Shown here piece by piece: positions 44,837 to 54,852 of a DNA stretch of 64,000 bases; positions within the stretch are counted from its first letter, which is position 1; each line of letters begins with the position of its first letter. The notes under the pieces are model-generated. The model had not been told where the DNA came from and made no database searches. It saw only the letters and a list, made by a program, of their open reading frames with translations. The stretch covers positions 124,001 through 188,000 of the forward strand of contig JABFQX010000006.1 in assembly GCA_013141505.1 (NCBI GenBank), written 5' to 3'. A program made the translations under genes and the position numbers. This DNA comes from Methyloglobulus sp. GTDB taxonomy: Bacteria > Pseudomonadota > Gammaproteobacteria > Methylococcales > Methylomonadaceae.

Positions 44837-46492
44837 TTATCCTTCCAATGCCCGATATTTTTCCCGCAGATTGTTTCTGATCACAATCGCCGTCAAATTA
44901 AGGCCAATAATCACCAAAACCAGCAGTAATGCCGTTGCATACACCAATGGTCGGGCCGCTTCGACATTGGGGCTTTGAAAACCAACGTCATAAATGTGGA
45001 AACCCAGGTGCATAAATTTTCTGTCCAAATGGATGAACGGGACATTGCCATCCAGCGGCAATGTCGGTGCCAGCTTGACCACGCCCACCAACATCAGCGG
45101 TGCCACTTCCCCCGCCGCCCTGGCGACCGCCAGGATCAGTCCTGTCATAATGGCGGGACTCGCCATCGGTAAAACCGTATTCCACAGGGTTTCAAACTTG
45201 GTGGCACCCAATGCCAAGCTGCCTTCACGTATTGATTTAGGAATACGCGACAAACCTTCTTCGGTTGCCACAATGACGACTGGTAAAGTCAGTAATGCAA
45301 GCGTGATGGATGCCCATAACAATCCTGGGGTTCCAAAAACGGGTGCAGGGGCAGATTCTGGATAAAACAGGCGGTCAATATGGCCACCCAGGATATAGAC
45401 AAAAAAGCCCAGGCCAAACACGCCATAGACGACCGAAGGAACCCCGGCTAGATTATTGACGGCTATCCTTATTAAGCGCGTGGTAAAACCTTGCTGGGCA
45501 TATTCCCGCAGATAAACCGCCGCTATAACGCCAAACGGCGTAACAATGACCGACATGATCAACACCATCATGATCGTGCCGAAGATAGCCGGAAAAATAC
45601 CGCCTTCGGTATTGGCCTCGCGCGGGTCTTCCGCCAAAAATTCGGCAAATTTTTTGCCGTAATGCCCCATTTTTTCGAATAGGTTCATTTTATTCGGTTG
45701 ATAAATCCTGACGACTTTAGCCAACGGAATTTCAATTTCAGCAGCACCATCTGTTTTTGCGACTAAACTGCCGCCCCTGATTTTTTGATATAAAGCCCTT
45801 AACTGAGTCTGGTATTGTTCGTAGTCTTTCTTAAGCTGAGTTTTTTCGGCTTCTATAACTGATTTGGCCGTTTCATCCAGCTTATTTTTTAATTCCAGGC
45901 TTTTCTGTTTCAGCCTTAACTGCTCCAACCGGTAATTAATCGCGCCAACTTCTTTTTTTTCCAGATGGTTAATTTCGCCATAAATGGACAAGGCCTCATC
46001 AATTTTGGTTTGCGCGACAGGCCATGCTTGCCCGCCGCTGGCTATCATTGCCCCGTTCTCTTTCACGGCAACAAGCTGACCGTAAAAATTACCCCACTCC
46101 CGACGCTCTATTACCATAATGTCTTCTGGAAGCGATTGTTGCTGGATATTACGTGCCTGTAACCAGCGAAAATCAGCGCCGGTTACATCACGATTACCGG
46201 TTTTGATTTGATATTGAAGCAGCACATCCTCATCATCGGCCATTTTAAAGCCCGACATTTTGGCGATGGCGGCGGGGGTATCACTGCTGTCTATTATTTC
46301 ACCAAAAATCGTTTTGGCTTGCCCACCTTCCTCCTGATAACTGAACCGGACAACCTCCGTCGGCCAAAAATGTCCAATACCACGAACCAGGATCAATCCC
46401 AGTACGCCAATTATCATAATGAGACAGGCACTGACAGCTGCGGCATTCAGCCATATCCACGGCGAGCCAGTTTTAAACCATTTCGCGATCAT
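44837..46492 (-). CDS. pstA: Phosphate ABC transporter permease PstA, extended form
   Basis: The 551-residue inner-membrane permease is nearly twice the 296 residues of E. coli PstA. A first membrane helix (15-37) is followed by a large insertion of about 250 residues, including a coiled-coil-like stretch (about 175-235, Lys/Glu/Gln-rich). The permease core starts at about 305 and contains the EAA-type loop RIPKSIREGSLALGATKFETL. Such long forms occur in Pseudomonas-like gammaproteobacteria. The start overlaps the pstC stop by 4 nt. Confidence 0.95.
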   Translation of the reverse strand: MIAKWFKTGSPWIWLNAAAVSACLIMIIGVLGLILVRGIGHFWPTEVVRFSYQEEGGQAKTIFGEIIDSSDTPAAIAKMSGFKMADDEDVLLQYQIKTGNRDVTGADFRWLQARNIQQQSLPEDIMVIERREWGNFYGQLVAVKENGAMIASGGQAWPVAQTKIDEALSIYGEINHLEKKEVGAINYRLEQLRLKQKSLELKNKLDETAKSVIEAEKTQLKKDYEQYQTQLRALYQKIRGGSLVAKTDGAAEIEIPLAKVVRIYQPNKMNLFEKMGHYGKKFAEFLAEDPREANTEGGIFPAIFGTIMMVLIMSVIVTPFGVIAAVYLREYAQQGFTTRLIRIAVNNLAGVPSVVYGVFGLGFFVYILGGHIDRLFYPESAPAPVFGTPGLLWASITLALLTLPVVIVATEEGLSRIPKSIREGSLALGATKFETLWNTVLPMASPAIMTGLILAVARAAGEVAPLMLVGVVKLAPTLPLDGNVPFIHLDRKFMHLGFHIYDVGFQSPNVEAARPLVYATALLLVLVIIGLNLTAIVIRNNLREKYRALEG

Positions 46493-48765
46493 AATGAGCT
46501 ATATTTTTCCCGTAAGCGTTGGCGAATAACTTCTGCCAAGGTGTTAACTACAAAGGTAAATAAGAACAGCACCAGTGCCGTCAAAAATAATACCCGGTAA
46601 TGGGTGCTATCGACTTCAGATTCTGGCATTTCGACTGCCACATTGGCCGCCAGTGTGCGTAAGCCCTGGAACACGCTAAAATCCATGACCGGGGTGTTTC
46701 CGGTCGCCATCAAGACAATCATGGTTTCACCGACGGCACGCCCCAGACCAATCATCACCGCTGAAAAAATGCCCGGACTGGCGGTCAATAACACCACTTT
46801 GGTCATGGTTTGCCAAGTCGTCGCTCCCAGTGCCAAAGAGCCTACCGTCAAATGTTTAGGAACGCTGAATATGGCATCTTCGGCAATCGAAAAAATCGTC
46901 GGAATCACGGCAAATCCCATTGCGATACCCACAATAAGGGCATTACGCTGATCGTAACCTATACCTAATTCACGATTAAACCAATCGCGCATTGACCCGC
47001 TGAATAAGAAACTTTCCAAAGCAGGGCTGATAGCGAACGTAAACCAAGCAACACAAATAATAAAAGGAATTAATACAATAGCTTCCCAACCTTCGGGGAC
47101 TTTTTGTTGGTATTTTTTAGGCAGGTATTGCCAAAATAAAGCAAACAGCATGACGGAAACAGGCAACAAGAATAGCGACAAAAATAGTCCCGCCAAATTT
47201 TTTTCAACAAATGGCGCCAACCAAAGACCGGCTAAAAATCCCAATATGACCGTTGGCAATGCCCCCATCAGTTCAATAGCCGGCTTTACTATCTGGCGCA
47301 TCGGCGGTGCCATAAAATAGGCCGTATAAATGGCACCCATCAAAGCCAATGGCAAAGCAAATGACATGGCATAAAATGCGGCTTTTAAGGTACCAAACAC
47401 TAAAGGCGTTAGGCTATATTTAGGCTCAAAATCATTGCTGGCGGATGAAGATTGCCAGATGTAGTCAGGTTTCGGGTAGCTTTCGTACCAGACTTTTTGC
47501 CAGAGTGATTTGAACGAAACCTCAGGGTGTTCATTTTCTATATTCCAGGCATGGAGTTTTCCGTCACCGGTTTCCAGCAAAAACCGGTTTGCCCGGGGCG
47601 ATATCAAGGCGGCTACCGGTGTCGCAGCACCGACCTGCTGCTTGATAAGCTCCCGTTCGGCGGTAGAGTGATGAAGACTGACATTTCCCCCAGCATCGAC
47701 CACCAAAAAACCTTTGCGGCGTTGCTCGGCTTTAATGGCGACGATGGCCTGTGTCGATATATTAAATGACCTTATTTTTTTGAACGATAATTGGTTAAGC
47801 TCGTTTTTGGCTTGCGTCCACTGCGATACACGACCGGCAGAGTCACCAATCAATAAGGACAGGTCGCCATTCAGGAAAGCCATGCTGGTGATGGTTTGTC
47901 CCGCCTCAACTACTTTTTGCTCATGCTTGAGTTTGGGACTGCTCTTATCGCTGATGTCATAAGCACTTAACAGACCTTCGTTATTCAGCAAATAAAGTTC
48001 ACGACCTTCTTTATCAATTAACAGTTCAGCGATTCCATCAGCCGTCACATCTAAGGTAACGGCTGTACGGTTTGTGGTCGCTTCATCGGCAAACAAGGCT
48101 TGTTCTTTAGCAAAATTCACCAGATGAATTTTATTGCCCGATTTTGCGGCGATAGTCGTCGAGTCGGGTTCTACCCTGACCGCAAGTTTCTCCAGAGCAG
48201 CGCCAGAATCGTCGATGACCAAGGCTTGCTCACCCAGAGGATAAGCGACGGACGGGGTAATTTGGCGGCTATTGTTGGGGTAAGTGACTTTGTATTGATG
48301 CTTGAGAATAATAACTTTGCCATCGGATAAGCCATAAGCAACCGCACCCTGATTAATCGGGCTACCTTGGGCAAAGCTGCTAATCCGAACCCCATCGGGA
48401 ACATTTATTTTTTGGTTTAACAGCAGCTTACCTGAGGCTAGCGCAAAAAAATTGATGTTGCCACTATCCGTAAACCGAACTGCAACCTCATTTTGTTCTT
48501 CTGCTTCCAGCAACAATGTCTTACCCGCGTTTTTTTCGGGAAGGTCGTATTCGGCTATTGGACTGGCCTTTGCCGATTCAAATAAGGGCAATACCACGTA
48601 CAACAGGTAAAAGAAAATCAGCACGATAGCGACAATGACCCCAAGCCCACCGACGACCACGCTGTATCGTGCCAGACTATCTTTCATTAATCGCCATTGT
48701 TGATAGCGTTTGCTGGGAACTGATTTTGCTGGTGAAGAGATTGAATTAGCGGTTTGCTCAGACAT
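46489..48765 (-). CDS. pstC: Phosphate ABC transporter permease PstC, extended form
   Basis: This 758-residue permease is far longer than E. coli PstC (319). One helix at about 35-62 is followed by a periplasmic domain of some 380 residues with beta-propeller-like repeats (for example AVAYGLSDGKVIILK, LLNNEGLLSAYDIS). The permease core follows from about 470, with LTVGSLALGATTWQTMTKVV as the ATPase-contact loop. The extra domain is a known feature of this PstC subtype; its function is unclear. It is separated from pstS by a 308-nt gap with an attenuator. Confidence 0.95.
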   Translation of the reverse strand: MSEQTANSISSPAKSVPSKRYQQWRLMKDSLARYSVVVGGLGVIVAIVLIFFYLLYVVLPLFESAKASPIAEYDLPEKNAGKTLLLEAEEQNEVAVRFTDSGNINFFALASGKLLLNQKINVPDGVRISSFAQGSPINQGAVAYGLSDGKVIILKHQYKVTYPNNSRQITPSVAYPLGEQALVIDDSGAALEKLAVRVEPDSTTIAAKSGNKIHLVNFAKEQALFADEATTNRTAVTLDVTADGIAELLIDKEGRELYLLNNEGLLSAYDISDKSSPKLKHEQKVVEAGQTITSMAFLNGDLSLLIGDSAGRVSQWTQAKNELNQLSFKKIRSFNISTQAIVAIKAEQRRKGFLVVDAGGNVSLHHSTAERELIKQQVGAATPVAALISPRANRFLLETGDGKLHAWNIENEHPEVSFKSLWQKVWYESYPKPDYIWQSSSASNDFEPKYSLTPLVFGTLKAAFYAMSFALPLALMGAIYTAYFMAPPMRQIVKPAIELMGALPTVILGFLAGLWLAPFVEKNLAGLFLSLFLLPVSVMLFALFWQYLPKKYQQKVPEGWEAIVLIPFIICVAWFTFAISPALESFLFSGSMRDWFNRELGIGYDQRNALIVGIAMGFAVIPTIFSIAEDAIFSVPKHLTVGSLALGATTWQTMTKVVLLTASPGIFSAVMIGLGRAVGETMIVLMATGNTPVMDFSVFQGLRTLAANVAVEMPESEVDSTHYRVLFLTALVLFLFTFVVNTLAEVIRQRLREKYSSL

Positions 48766-48926
48766 AAGTCTATTCTAAGGTCGGTAAATGACGGGTAGAT
48801 GAAAGTATTGCGAATATCGTAATATCAAAACATTAAATGCACTCTATCATTTTAACCGTATGGTTACATATAACGTATGAAAAAAGCGCCATTTTATGGC
48901 GTATTAACTGCTGACCGAAACATTAT

Positions 48927-48960
48927 AAAAAAAGCCAAGCCCTATCAAACAGGACTTGGC
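48927..48960 (-). terminator. Attenuator/terminator between pstS and pstC
   Basis: On the minus strand GCCAAGTCCT pairs with AGGGCTTGGC (one G-U pair), followed by seven T residues. Its place after pstS suggests partial termination, so the binding protein is made in excess over the permease. The rest of 48766-49073 holds no gene. Confidence 0.75.
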
Positions 48961-49073
48961 CTATGTCATTTTCAACCTTATTGATCTAGGTCAAGGAGGT
49001 TAAGTCAGACGAAGCATCCTTGCCCAACAGTTTCCAAGACAACATCTTATTTCATCAGCGACAAATAAATTTT

Positions 49074-50057
49074 CTACTTGATCGCTGATAACGCTTTTTC
49101 AACTATCTTTGCCGGCAAAGGTATATAACCGTCTTTGATGACCGATTGCTGCCCAGTTTTTGACAAGACCATTTTAATAAATTCATTTTCCAAAGGCGCT
49201 AACGGCTGATTTGGCTTTTTGTTGACATAAACAAACAGGTATCGCGTCAAAGGATAACTGCCATTCAGGGCATTTTCAGGTGTCGCTTCAACAAAGCTGG
49301 TACTGCCTTTCTTAGCCAAAGGCACCAACCTTACGCCTGATGTCGAATAACCCATGCCTGAATAACCGATACCGTTAACCGATTCGGTGACTGATTGAAC
49401 GACTGAAGCCGAACCCGGTTGTTCATTGACATTGCTTTTGAAATCGCCCTTGCATAAGGCGTGTTCTTTAAAATATCCATAGGTGCCTGATACAGAATTA
49501 CGTCCATATAACTGGACACTTTTTGCGCCCCAGACAGCCACACCGGCATCTCCCCAGGTTTCAATGCTGGCAGCACCGCCGCATTTGTTGGTCGATGAAA
49601 AAATGCTGTCCACTTGTTCCATCGTTAAGCCTTTTACGGGGTTGTCTTTGTTGACAAAAACCGCCAACGCGTCCACTGCAACAGGGATTGCGGTTGGCTT
49701 ATAGCCGTGCTTACCTTCAAAAGCCTCCAATTCGTCATCTTTCATTTCCCGGCTCATCGGCCCCAGATTAGAGGTTCCTTCGGTCAAGGCTGGCGGCGCG
49801 GTTGAAGAACCTGCGGCCTGAATTTGAATATTGACGTTGGGATAAACACGGTTAAAGTCTTCTGCCCACAGCGTCATCAAATTAGCCAGCGTGTCGGAAC
49901 CCACGCTTGATAAATTACCGGAGATGCCACTAGCTGCTTGGTACTCAGGGATGCCTGCGTCAACAGTCGGCGCAGCGTGGGCATTGCCCGTTAATCCTGC
50001 AGATATCAGGCTGATTGCTACAGCACCGGTGATTTTCGTTTTCAAAATTGATTTCAT
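49074..50057 (-). CDS. pstS: Phosphate-binding periplasmic protein
   Basis: This is the 327-residue substrate-binding protein of the high-affinity phosphate importer. It has a signal peptide (1-28, ending GNAHA) and the phosphate-site motifs [32 protein letters not shown] and [11 protein letters not shown]. It is the promoter-proximal gene of the operon, followed by an attenuator. A Pho box lies just upstream. Confidence 0.97.
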   Translation of the reverse strand: MKSILKTKITGAVAISLISAGLTGNAHAAPTVDAGIPEYQAASGISGNLSSVGSDTLANLMTLWAEDFNRVYPNVNIQIQAAGSSTAPPALTEGTSNLGPMSREMKDDELEAFEGKHGYKPTAIPVAVDALAVFVNKDNPVKGLTMEQVDSIFSSTNKCGGAASIETWGDAGVAVWGAKSVQLYGRNSVSGTYGYFKEHALCKGDFKSNVNEQPGSASVVQSVTESVNGIGYSGMGYSTSGVRLVPLAKKGSTSFVEATPENALNGSYPLTRYLFVYVNKKPNQPLAPLENEFIKMVLSKTGQQSVIKDGYIPLPAKIVEKALSAIK

Positions 50058-50115
50058 TGATAATTCTCGAATATTAGACAGTTTTACCTTACTACGCTAG
50101 GCTCCGGCATAGCTT

Positions 50116-50144
50116 AATCAGTAAATATGACAGAAATGTGACAA
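50116..50144 (-). promoter_or_regulatory. Pho box with three units
   Basis: On the minus strand TTGTCAC-ATTT-CTGTCAT-ATTT-ACTGATT gives three 7-mers at an exact 11-nt period, close to the PhoB consensus CTGTCAT. It lies about 60-90 nt before the pstS start, so PhoB activation under phosphate limitation is very likely. Confidence 0.85.
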
Positions 50145-50165
50145 TGACATTTTCATTTCAGAGCA

Positions 50166-50687
50166 TTAGCCTGCATCTTCTTCAAGCAAGGCTTTCGGGT
50201 TTGTTATAGCCAGCAGTTTCGCACAACCTTGAGGTAATTTCGACCAATCATCCGGCAAGCCTAGACGCACAAATCCAGCCGTTGGCAATAACTTGTCAAC
50301 TTCCGGCAAGCCAGCGGGATCAACCAAGTAGGCCAAGAGATCTTCGAACTCCGGGTTATGACCTACCATTAACACACGACCGAGCTCAGCGGGACATTCA
50401 GCCAATACTGATTTCACGCGTACGATGCCTTCATCGTATAACCGCTTTTCCTGTTGAATATCATGGCGGTCTTTGTCAATTGCGTCTGACACTATTTTGG
50501 CAGTCAATAGTGCGCGTGTTGCGGGCGAACTGATAATCACATCGGGGATAAGGCCATTCGTTTGCATCCACTCGCCAATACGCCTAGCATCACGCTTGCC
50601 ACGTTTTTTTAGCTTTCGGTCATAATCCTCGGTTACTTCAAAACGCTCAGCCTTGCCATGCCTTAGCAACCATAACTCTTTACCCAT
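50166..50687 (-). CDS. sixA: SixA-type phosphohistidine phosphatase
   Basis: This 173-residue histidine phosphatase has the catalytic L-R-H10-G motif (WLLRHGKAE), SSPATRALLTA and the second active-site MVGHNPEFEDLL. SixA acts on phosphohistidine in signalling or phosphotransfer proteins. Family length is about 160. It ends just before the Pho box and runs in the same direction as pstS; independent transcription is likely. The substrate is not evident here. Confidence 0.9.
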   Translation of the reverse strand: MGKELWLLRHGKAERFEVTEDYDRKLKKRGKRDARRIGEWMQTNGLIPDVIISSPATRALLTAKIVSDAIDKDRHDIQQEKRLYDEGIVRVKSVLAECPAELGRVLMVGHNPEFEDLLAYLVDPAGLPEVDKLLPTAGFVRLGLPDDWSKLPQGCAKLLAITNPKALLEEDAG

Positions 50688-50891
50688 AGTATCCCTTTGT
50701 AATTACTCTTTATGTTATAAGCCAACCCTTTGTTACTCAAAAGAGGGCTATCCGCTAAAATCACAACAAACCGCAGCCAGATAGCAAATCGAAGGCTTAA
50801 TTTATTAAATATTTCATTGTCATCAAACATTAACACTGGATTGTTACAGTATTATGTACACTACATAAGTTTTTATTAGATTAATATTTAT

Positions 50892-52415
50892 ATGGCAACA
50901 CATTTCGAATTACCGGCAAATTTAACGGCTGAAGCATTGTTTGCTTCATTAAACGATAAGTATGAAACGCATTTAGTTTCCAATCAATTTTTCCTGAAAA
51001 CTTATTACGACAGCTTTGACTGGCGTTTGTACAAAGCCGATTTGACCTGTGAGTTCAACCGCTCCAAACAATCGTCTTCGTTCACGCTGATTAATCGAAA
51101 AACCAATGAATTGGTGGCGAGCACCATTCTCTTCGATGTCCCGTCATTCAGCAGGCAGTTTAATCCTGGCAAAGTAAGACAAACCCTTGAGCCGATTTTA
51201 GAAATGCGGGCATTGCTGCCTATCTGCACATTGGAAGGGGAAACCTCGCTAATTAATATCGTCAATAAAGACGGCAAAATTGTCTTGAATTTGCTGATTG
51301 ACGAATTTGAACTGCTCAACAATCGACTCACCCTACTCCCTGTTAAAGGCTATAACAAAGTCGCCGAACAGATCGTGGAAATGGTTACTAAGGAACTGGG
51401 TCTTAGCGCCGTTGATCGACCTGTATTGCTCGACGCTCTAAAGCTGCAAGGCCGTAAACCGAAGAGCTACTCGTCTAAATTGACTTTCCAGTTAACACCC
51501 GAAATGCCGACTGATGTCGCTTGTAAATCAATTTTCACTCACTTGCTCTCCGCCATTAAGATTAATGAGCAAGGCACCATCGCTGATATCGATAGTGAGT
51601 TTTTGCATGATTTTCGGGTTGCCGTCAGAAGAACCCGAGCTCTATTAAGCCAAGCCAGCCATGTCTTACCAGAAGAGGCGTTAACTCGCTATAAGGATTT
51701 TTTTTCCTGGTTAGGGCAGATCACCGGGGAAACCCGGGATTTAGATGTCTATTTGTTAAATTTTGAGCAATACAAAAAAAAATTACCGGCAGTCATCAGA
51801 CAAAGCATTAATCCATTGCAACATTTTTTACTTGCCAAGCAAAAAAAATCACAAAAGCAACTCGCAAAAAAACTGAACTCCAGCAAATATATGACCACCC
51901 TCGCGGAATGGCAAAAATATCTGCAAGCAATTCCTCACGAAAACCCACCTGAAACAGAAACGCAATCGACAATCAAACACTTTGCCGACCAGCGGATATG
52001 GAAAACCTATAAACAAATCATAAAAAAGGGTGGGGGCATTGACAAACATTCACCACCAGAAGCCCTGCATAATCTCAGGAAAACCTGCAAAAAACTGCGT
52101 TATTTAATGGAGTTTTTTGCAGGCCTGTATCCAGAGCGGCGCATTGCAACATTAATCAAATACCTGAAAAATCTCCAAGAAGTTTTGGGCAGTTACCAAG
52201 ACTACGCCGTGCAACAGCAACAGTTGCAACAATTCAGCGAAGAAATGCAGCGTATCAATACGCCCAATAAAACTTTTTTAGCCATGGGCGTTTTAATCCA
52301 AGATTTTGAAGTTCGCAAAGGTAAAGCGCGTGACCAGTTTTCTTCGGAATTCTCTATTTTTAATAAATCAGAGACCCACTCATCTTTTCATACTTTATTT
52401 GGAGCCGGTAAGTAA
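50892..52415 (+). CDS. CHAD domain protein, probably with a CYTH-like N-terminal part
   Basis: This 507-residue protein has a C-terminal CHAD domain (about 215-500) with paired His/Arg/Lys helices (DFRVAVRRTRALL, HNLRKTCKKLRYLMEFF). CHAD domains bind polyphosphate. The N-terminal 180 residues resemble a diverged CYTH/triphosphate tunnel fold (YYDSFDWRLYKADLTCEF, LEMRALLPI), but the clear EIERK motif is missing, so it may not be catalytic. Its place near the pst operon and sixA agrees with polyphosphate metabolism or binding. Confidence 0.82.
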   Translation: MATHFELPANLTAEALFASLNDKYETHLVSNQFFLKTYYDSFDWRLYKADLTCEFNRSKQSSSFTLINRKTNELVASTILFDVPSFSRQFNPGKVRQTLEPILEMRALLPICTLEGETSLINIVNKDGKIVLNLLIDEFELLNNRLTLLPVKGYNKVAEQIVEMVTKELGLSAVDRPVLLDALKLQGRKPKSYSSKLTFQLTPEMPTDVACKSIFTHLLSAIKINEQGTIADIDSEFLHDFRVAVRRTRALLSQASHVLPEEALTRYKDFFSWLGQITGETRDLDVYLLNFEQYKKKLPAVIRQSINPLQHFLLAKQKKSQKQLAKKLNSSKYMTTLAEWQKYLQAIPHENPPETETQSTIKHFADQRIWKTYKQIIKKGGGIDKHSPPEALHNLRKTCKKLRYLMEFFAGLYPERRIATLIKYLKNLQEVLGSYQDYAVQQQQLQQFSEEMQRINTPNKTFLAMGVLIQDFEVRKGKARDQFSSEFSIFNKSETHSSFHTLFGAGK

Positions 52416-52531
52416 ACTGTCTTACAGGGATTGTCACAAACCACTACTCATTACGAGCAGGCTCTTAGCATTATTTTTCCATGCCATTAATCCAATGATG
52501 GCTTAGCCTTATCAAAAAAACAGGGGTTACC

Positions 52532-53278
52532 ATGAAAATATTGGCTTTATACAGAATTAAGGGCGGCGTAGGGAAAACATCAAGTGCCGTGAACCTAGCT
52601 TACAACGCCGCATTGGGCGGTTACCGCACCTTGGTTTGGGATCTCGATCCTCAAGGTGCAAGCACGTATTATTTTCGTATCAAACCCAAAATCAAAGGTG
52701 GCAGCAAAGATTTAATGGCTGGGAAACGCGATTTGGACGGCCTGATAAAAGGAACTGATTTTGCCAACCTGGACTTGATCCCGGCGGATTTTTCATTCCG
52801 AAACCTGGATCTGCTTCTGGATGATAAAAAACACCCCACCCAACAACTCAAAAAACGCCTCAGCCCTTTGGCAAAAGACTACGACTTTGTTTTTTTGGAC
52901 TGTCCGCCGAGCATTTCTTTGTTGTCTGAAGCTGTTTTTAAGGCAGCTGATGTTTTGTTGTCACCCGTCATACCCACCACGCTATCGCTGAGGACGCTGG
53001 CGCAATTAAATGCATTTATCAACGATAATGAGTTTAAAAATACTAGGCTTATACCCTTTTTCTCGATGGTTGATCGGCGAAAAACGTTGCATAAGGCTAT
53101 AATGGGAGAGGTTCTCGCCGATTATCCTGATATGTTAAAAACCGCTGTGCCTTATGCCAGTGAGATTGAGCGCATGGGTCTGGAACGTAAGCCTTTGCCC
53201 GCTTACAAGGATAAAAGCCGCGCTGCGGACGCTTATTCTGAACTTTGGCAGGAAATCCTGACTCAGATGAAAACTTAA
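52532..53278 (+). CDS. ParA/MinD-like ATPase
   Basis: This is a 248-residue deviant-Walker ATPase. Residues 10-17 (KGGVGKTS) are the P-loop, followed by DLDPQGAS (switch I) and VFLDCPPS (Walker B region). There is no ParB partner or centromere-like repeat nearby, so it is probably an orphan ParA that positions a cellular cargo. Polyphosphate granule placement is one speculative option, given the CHAD gene 116 nt upstream on the same strand. It could belong to a unit with that gene. Confidence 0.88.
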   Translation: MKILALYRIKGGVGKTSSAVNLAYNAALGGYRTLVWDLDPQGASTYYFRIKPKIKGGSKDLMAGKRDLDGLIKGTDFANLDLIPADFSFRNLDLLLDDKKHPTQQLKKRLSPLAKDYDFVFLDCPPSISLLSEAVFKAADVLLSPVIPTTLSLRTLAQLNAFINDNEFKNTRLIPFFSMVDRRKTLHKAIMGEVLADYPDMLKTAVPYASEIERMGLERKPLPAYKDKSRAADAYSELWQEILTQMKT

Positions 53279-53345
53279 ACAAAACCGCCCCTTCCGATCA
53301 GGAACGATTGCAGGGTAAAGACAAAAGCCAATAAAGCAAAATAAT

Positions 53346-54794
53346 ATGGACTCTTCAGCCCAACTGGACTCCACGAATTTCCTGCAACATCAATTACACG
53401 ATATTGTTTCTCTGCTGGAGAAACAGGAGCTGGAAAAATCCCTAGTCGACAAAAGCACGTCCAGTCATCATGACCTGGAAGAAACGCTGATTGTCAAACA
53501 ACATCAAGCGCGTATCCAGGAGCGCTTGGCCGATATGCATTCGGCAGATATTGCTTTGATTCTCGAATCCTTACCCCTTGACCAACGGCAATCAGTTTGG
53601 AACTCAATCAAAGGTGATCATGACGGACAAATTTTGCTTGAGGTCTCCGATGCCGTAAGGCAAACCCTGATTTCAGGCATGAAAGCCGAAGAGTTGGTTA
53701 CTTTTGCCAGCAGTCTCGATGCCGACGAAATTGCTGACCTTGCCGACGACCTGCCCAAACCGGCAATGCTCAAGATATTACGCTCTTTGAACAACCGGGA
53801 GCGTACCAACCTCAAGACCATCCTTTCGTACGAGGATGACCAGGTCGGTGCGTTTATGGATTTCGGCATGATTGCCATCCGGGATGATTTAAGTTTAGAA
53901 GCCATCATCGACTATATCCGTAAGCTGGGCAAGTTACCTGGACATACCGATAAATTATTTGTTGTCGATCAGGACAACATCGTCAAAGGCGTATTACCCG
54001 TGCAGCGGCTACTGACCCATGCACCTGAATTGCAGGTTGCCGATGCGATGGTGACTGATTTTGTCCAGTTTAGGATTGATCACGACACAGCCGACGCTTC
54101 CCGTGCGTTTGAACGCTATGACCTGATTTCCGCACCGGTTGTGGATAGCCGTGGTGAGTTGCAAGGCCGGCTGTGCGTTGACAGTATCATCGACTTCATC
54201 CGTGAAAAAAATGATGAGGAGATGTTAAGCAAGGCGGGCGTAGAGGAAGACGAAGATTTATTCTCAGGAATATGGAAGTCTGCCCGCAACCGTTGGGGCT
54301 GGTTACTGATTAATGTCGCAACAGCCTTGGCTTCGACCCGGATTATCGGCTTTTATGAGGATGTTATCCTGCAATTGGTTGCCTTGGCTTCACTGATGCC
54401 GATTGTCGCGGCTATGGGTGGCAATACCGGCAACCAAACCAGTATACTGATCATTCGTTCACTGGCCTTAGGGCAAATTAACCCCGACAATGTACGGCGG
54501 TTGATAAAAAAAGAACTGATGTTGGCGGTCTTAAACGGCTTGTTTATCGGTATTATTGTCGGTGTCTTGAGCTGGCTACTTTACCATGATAAAGCTTTGG
54601 CATTTGTTGTCGGCTCCGCCATGTTGATTAACTTGCTGGTCGCCGTGACTGTCGGGCTAAGCATTCCCTTGTTGCGCCATAAATATGGTAGGGATCCCGC
54701 CGTCGGTGCTAGTATCATGTTGACAGCCATTACCGATTCAATGGGCTTTTTTATTGTCTTAATATTGGCGAAAATGTTTTTGGTCGGTCGGTAA
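53346..54794 (+). CDS. mgtE: Magnesium transporter MgtE
   Basis: This Mg2+-gated Mg2+ channel of the inner membrane is 482 residues long, with the N-terminal superhelical domain (about 50-160), two CBS domains (about 165-290) that sense magnesium, and five membrane helices (about 315-480) with the pore motif AMGGNTGNQTS. It lies 67 nt after the ParA-like gene on the same strand. Confidence 0.95.
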   Translation: MDSSAQLDSTNFLQHQLHDIVSLLEKQELEKSLVDKSTSSHHDLEETLIVKQHQARIQERLADMHSADIALILESLPLDQRQSVWNSIKGDHDGQILLEVSDAVRQTLISGMKAEELVTFASSLDADEIADLADDLPKPAMLKILRSLNNRERTNLKTILSYEDDQVGAFMDFGMIAIRDDLSLEAIIDYIRKLGKLPGHTDKLFVVDQDNIVKGVLPVQRLLTHAPELQVADAMVTDFVQFRIDHDTADASRAFERYDLISAPVVDSRGELQGRLCVDSIIDFIREKNDEEMLSKAGVEEDEDLFSGIWKSARNRWGWLLINVATALASTRIIGFYEDVILQLVALASLMPIVAAMGGNTGNQTSILIIRSLALGQINPDNVRRLIKKELMLAVLNGLFIGIIVGVLSWLLYHDKALAFVVGSAMLINLLVAVTVGLSIPLLRHKYGRDPAVGASIMLTAITDSMGFFIVLILAKMFLVGR

Positions 54795-54852
54795 GTTAAA
54801 TTCTTAGGCCAGAGTTTTCCGGGATTGTCCGATTCGCCCGGAAGGTTTGGAA

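Noticed and set aside
52532..53278. Plasmid or chromosome partition locus
   Set aside because: No parB gene or centromere-like repeats lie nearby; the surrounding genes are chromosomal metabolism.
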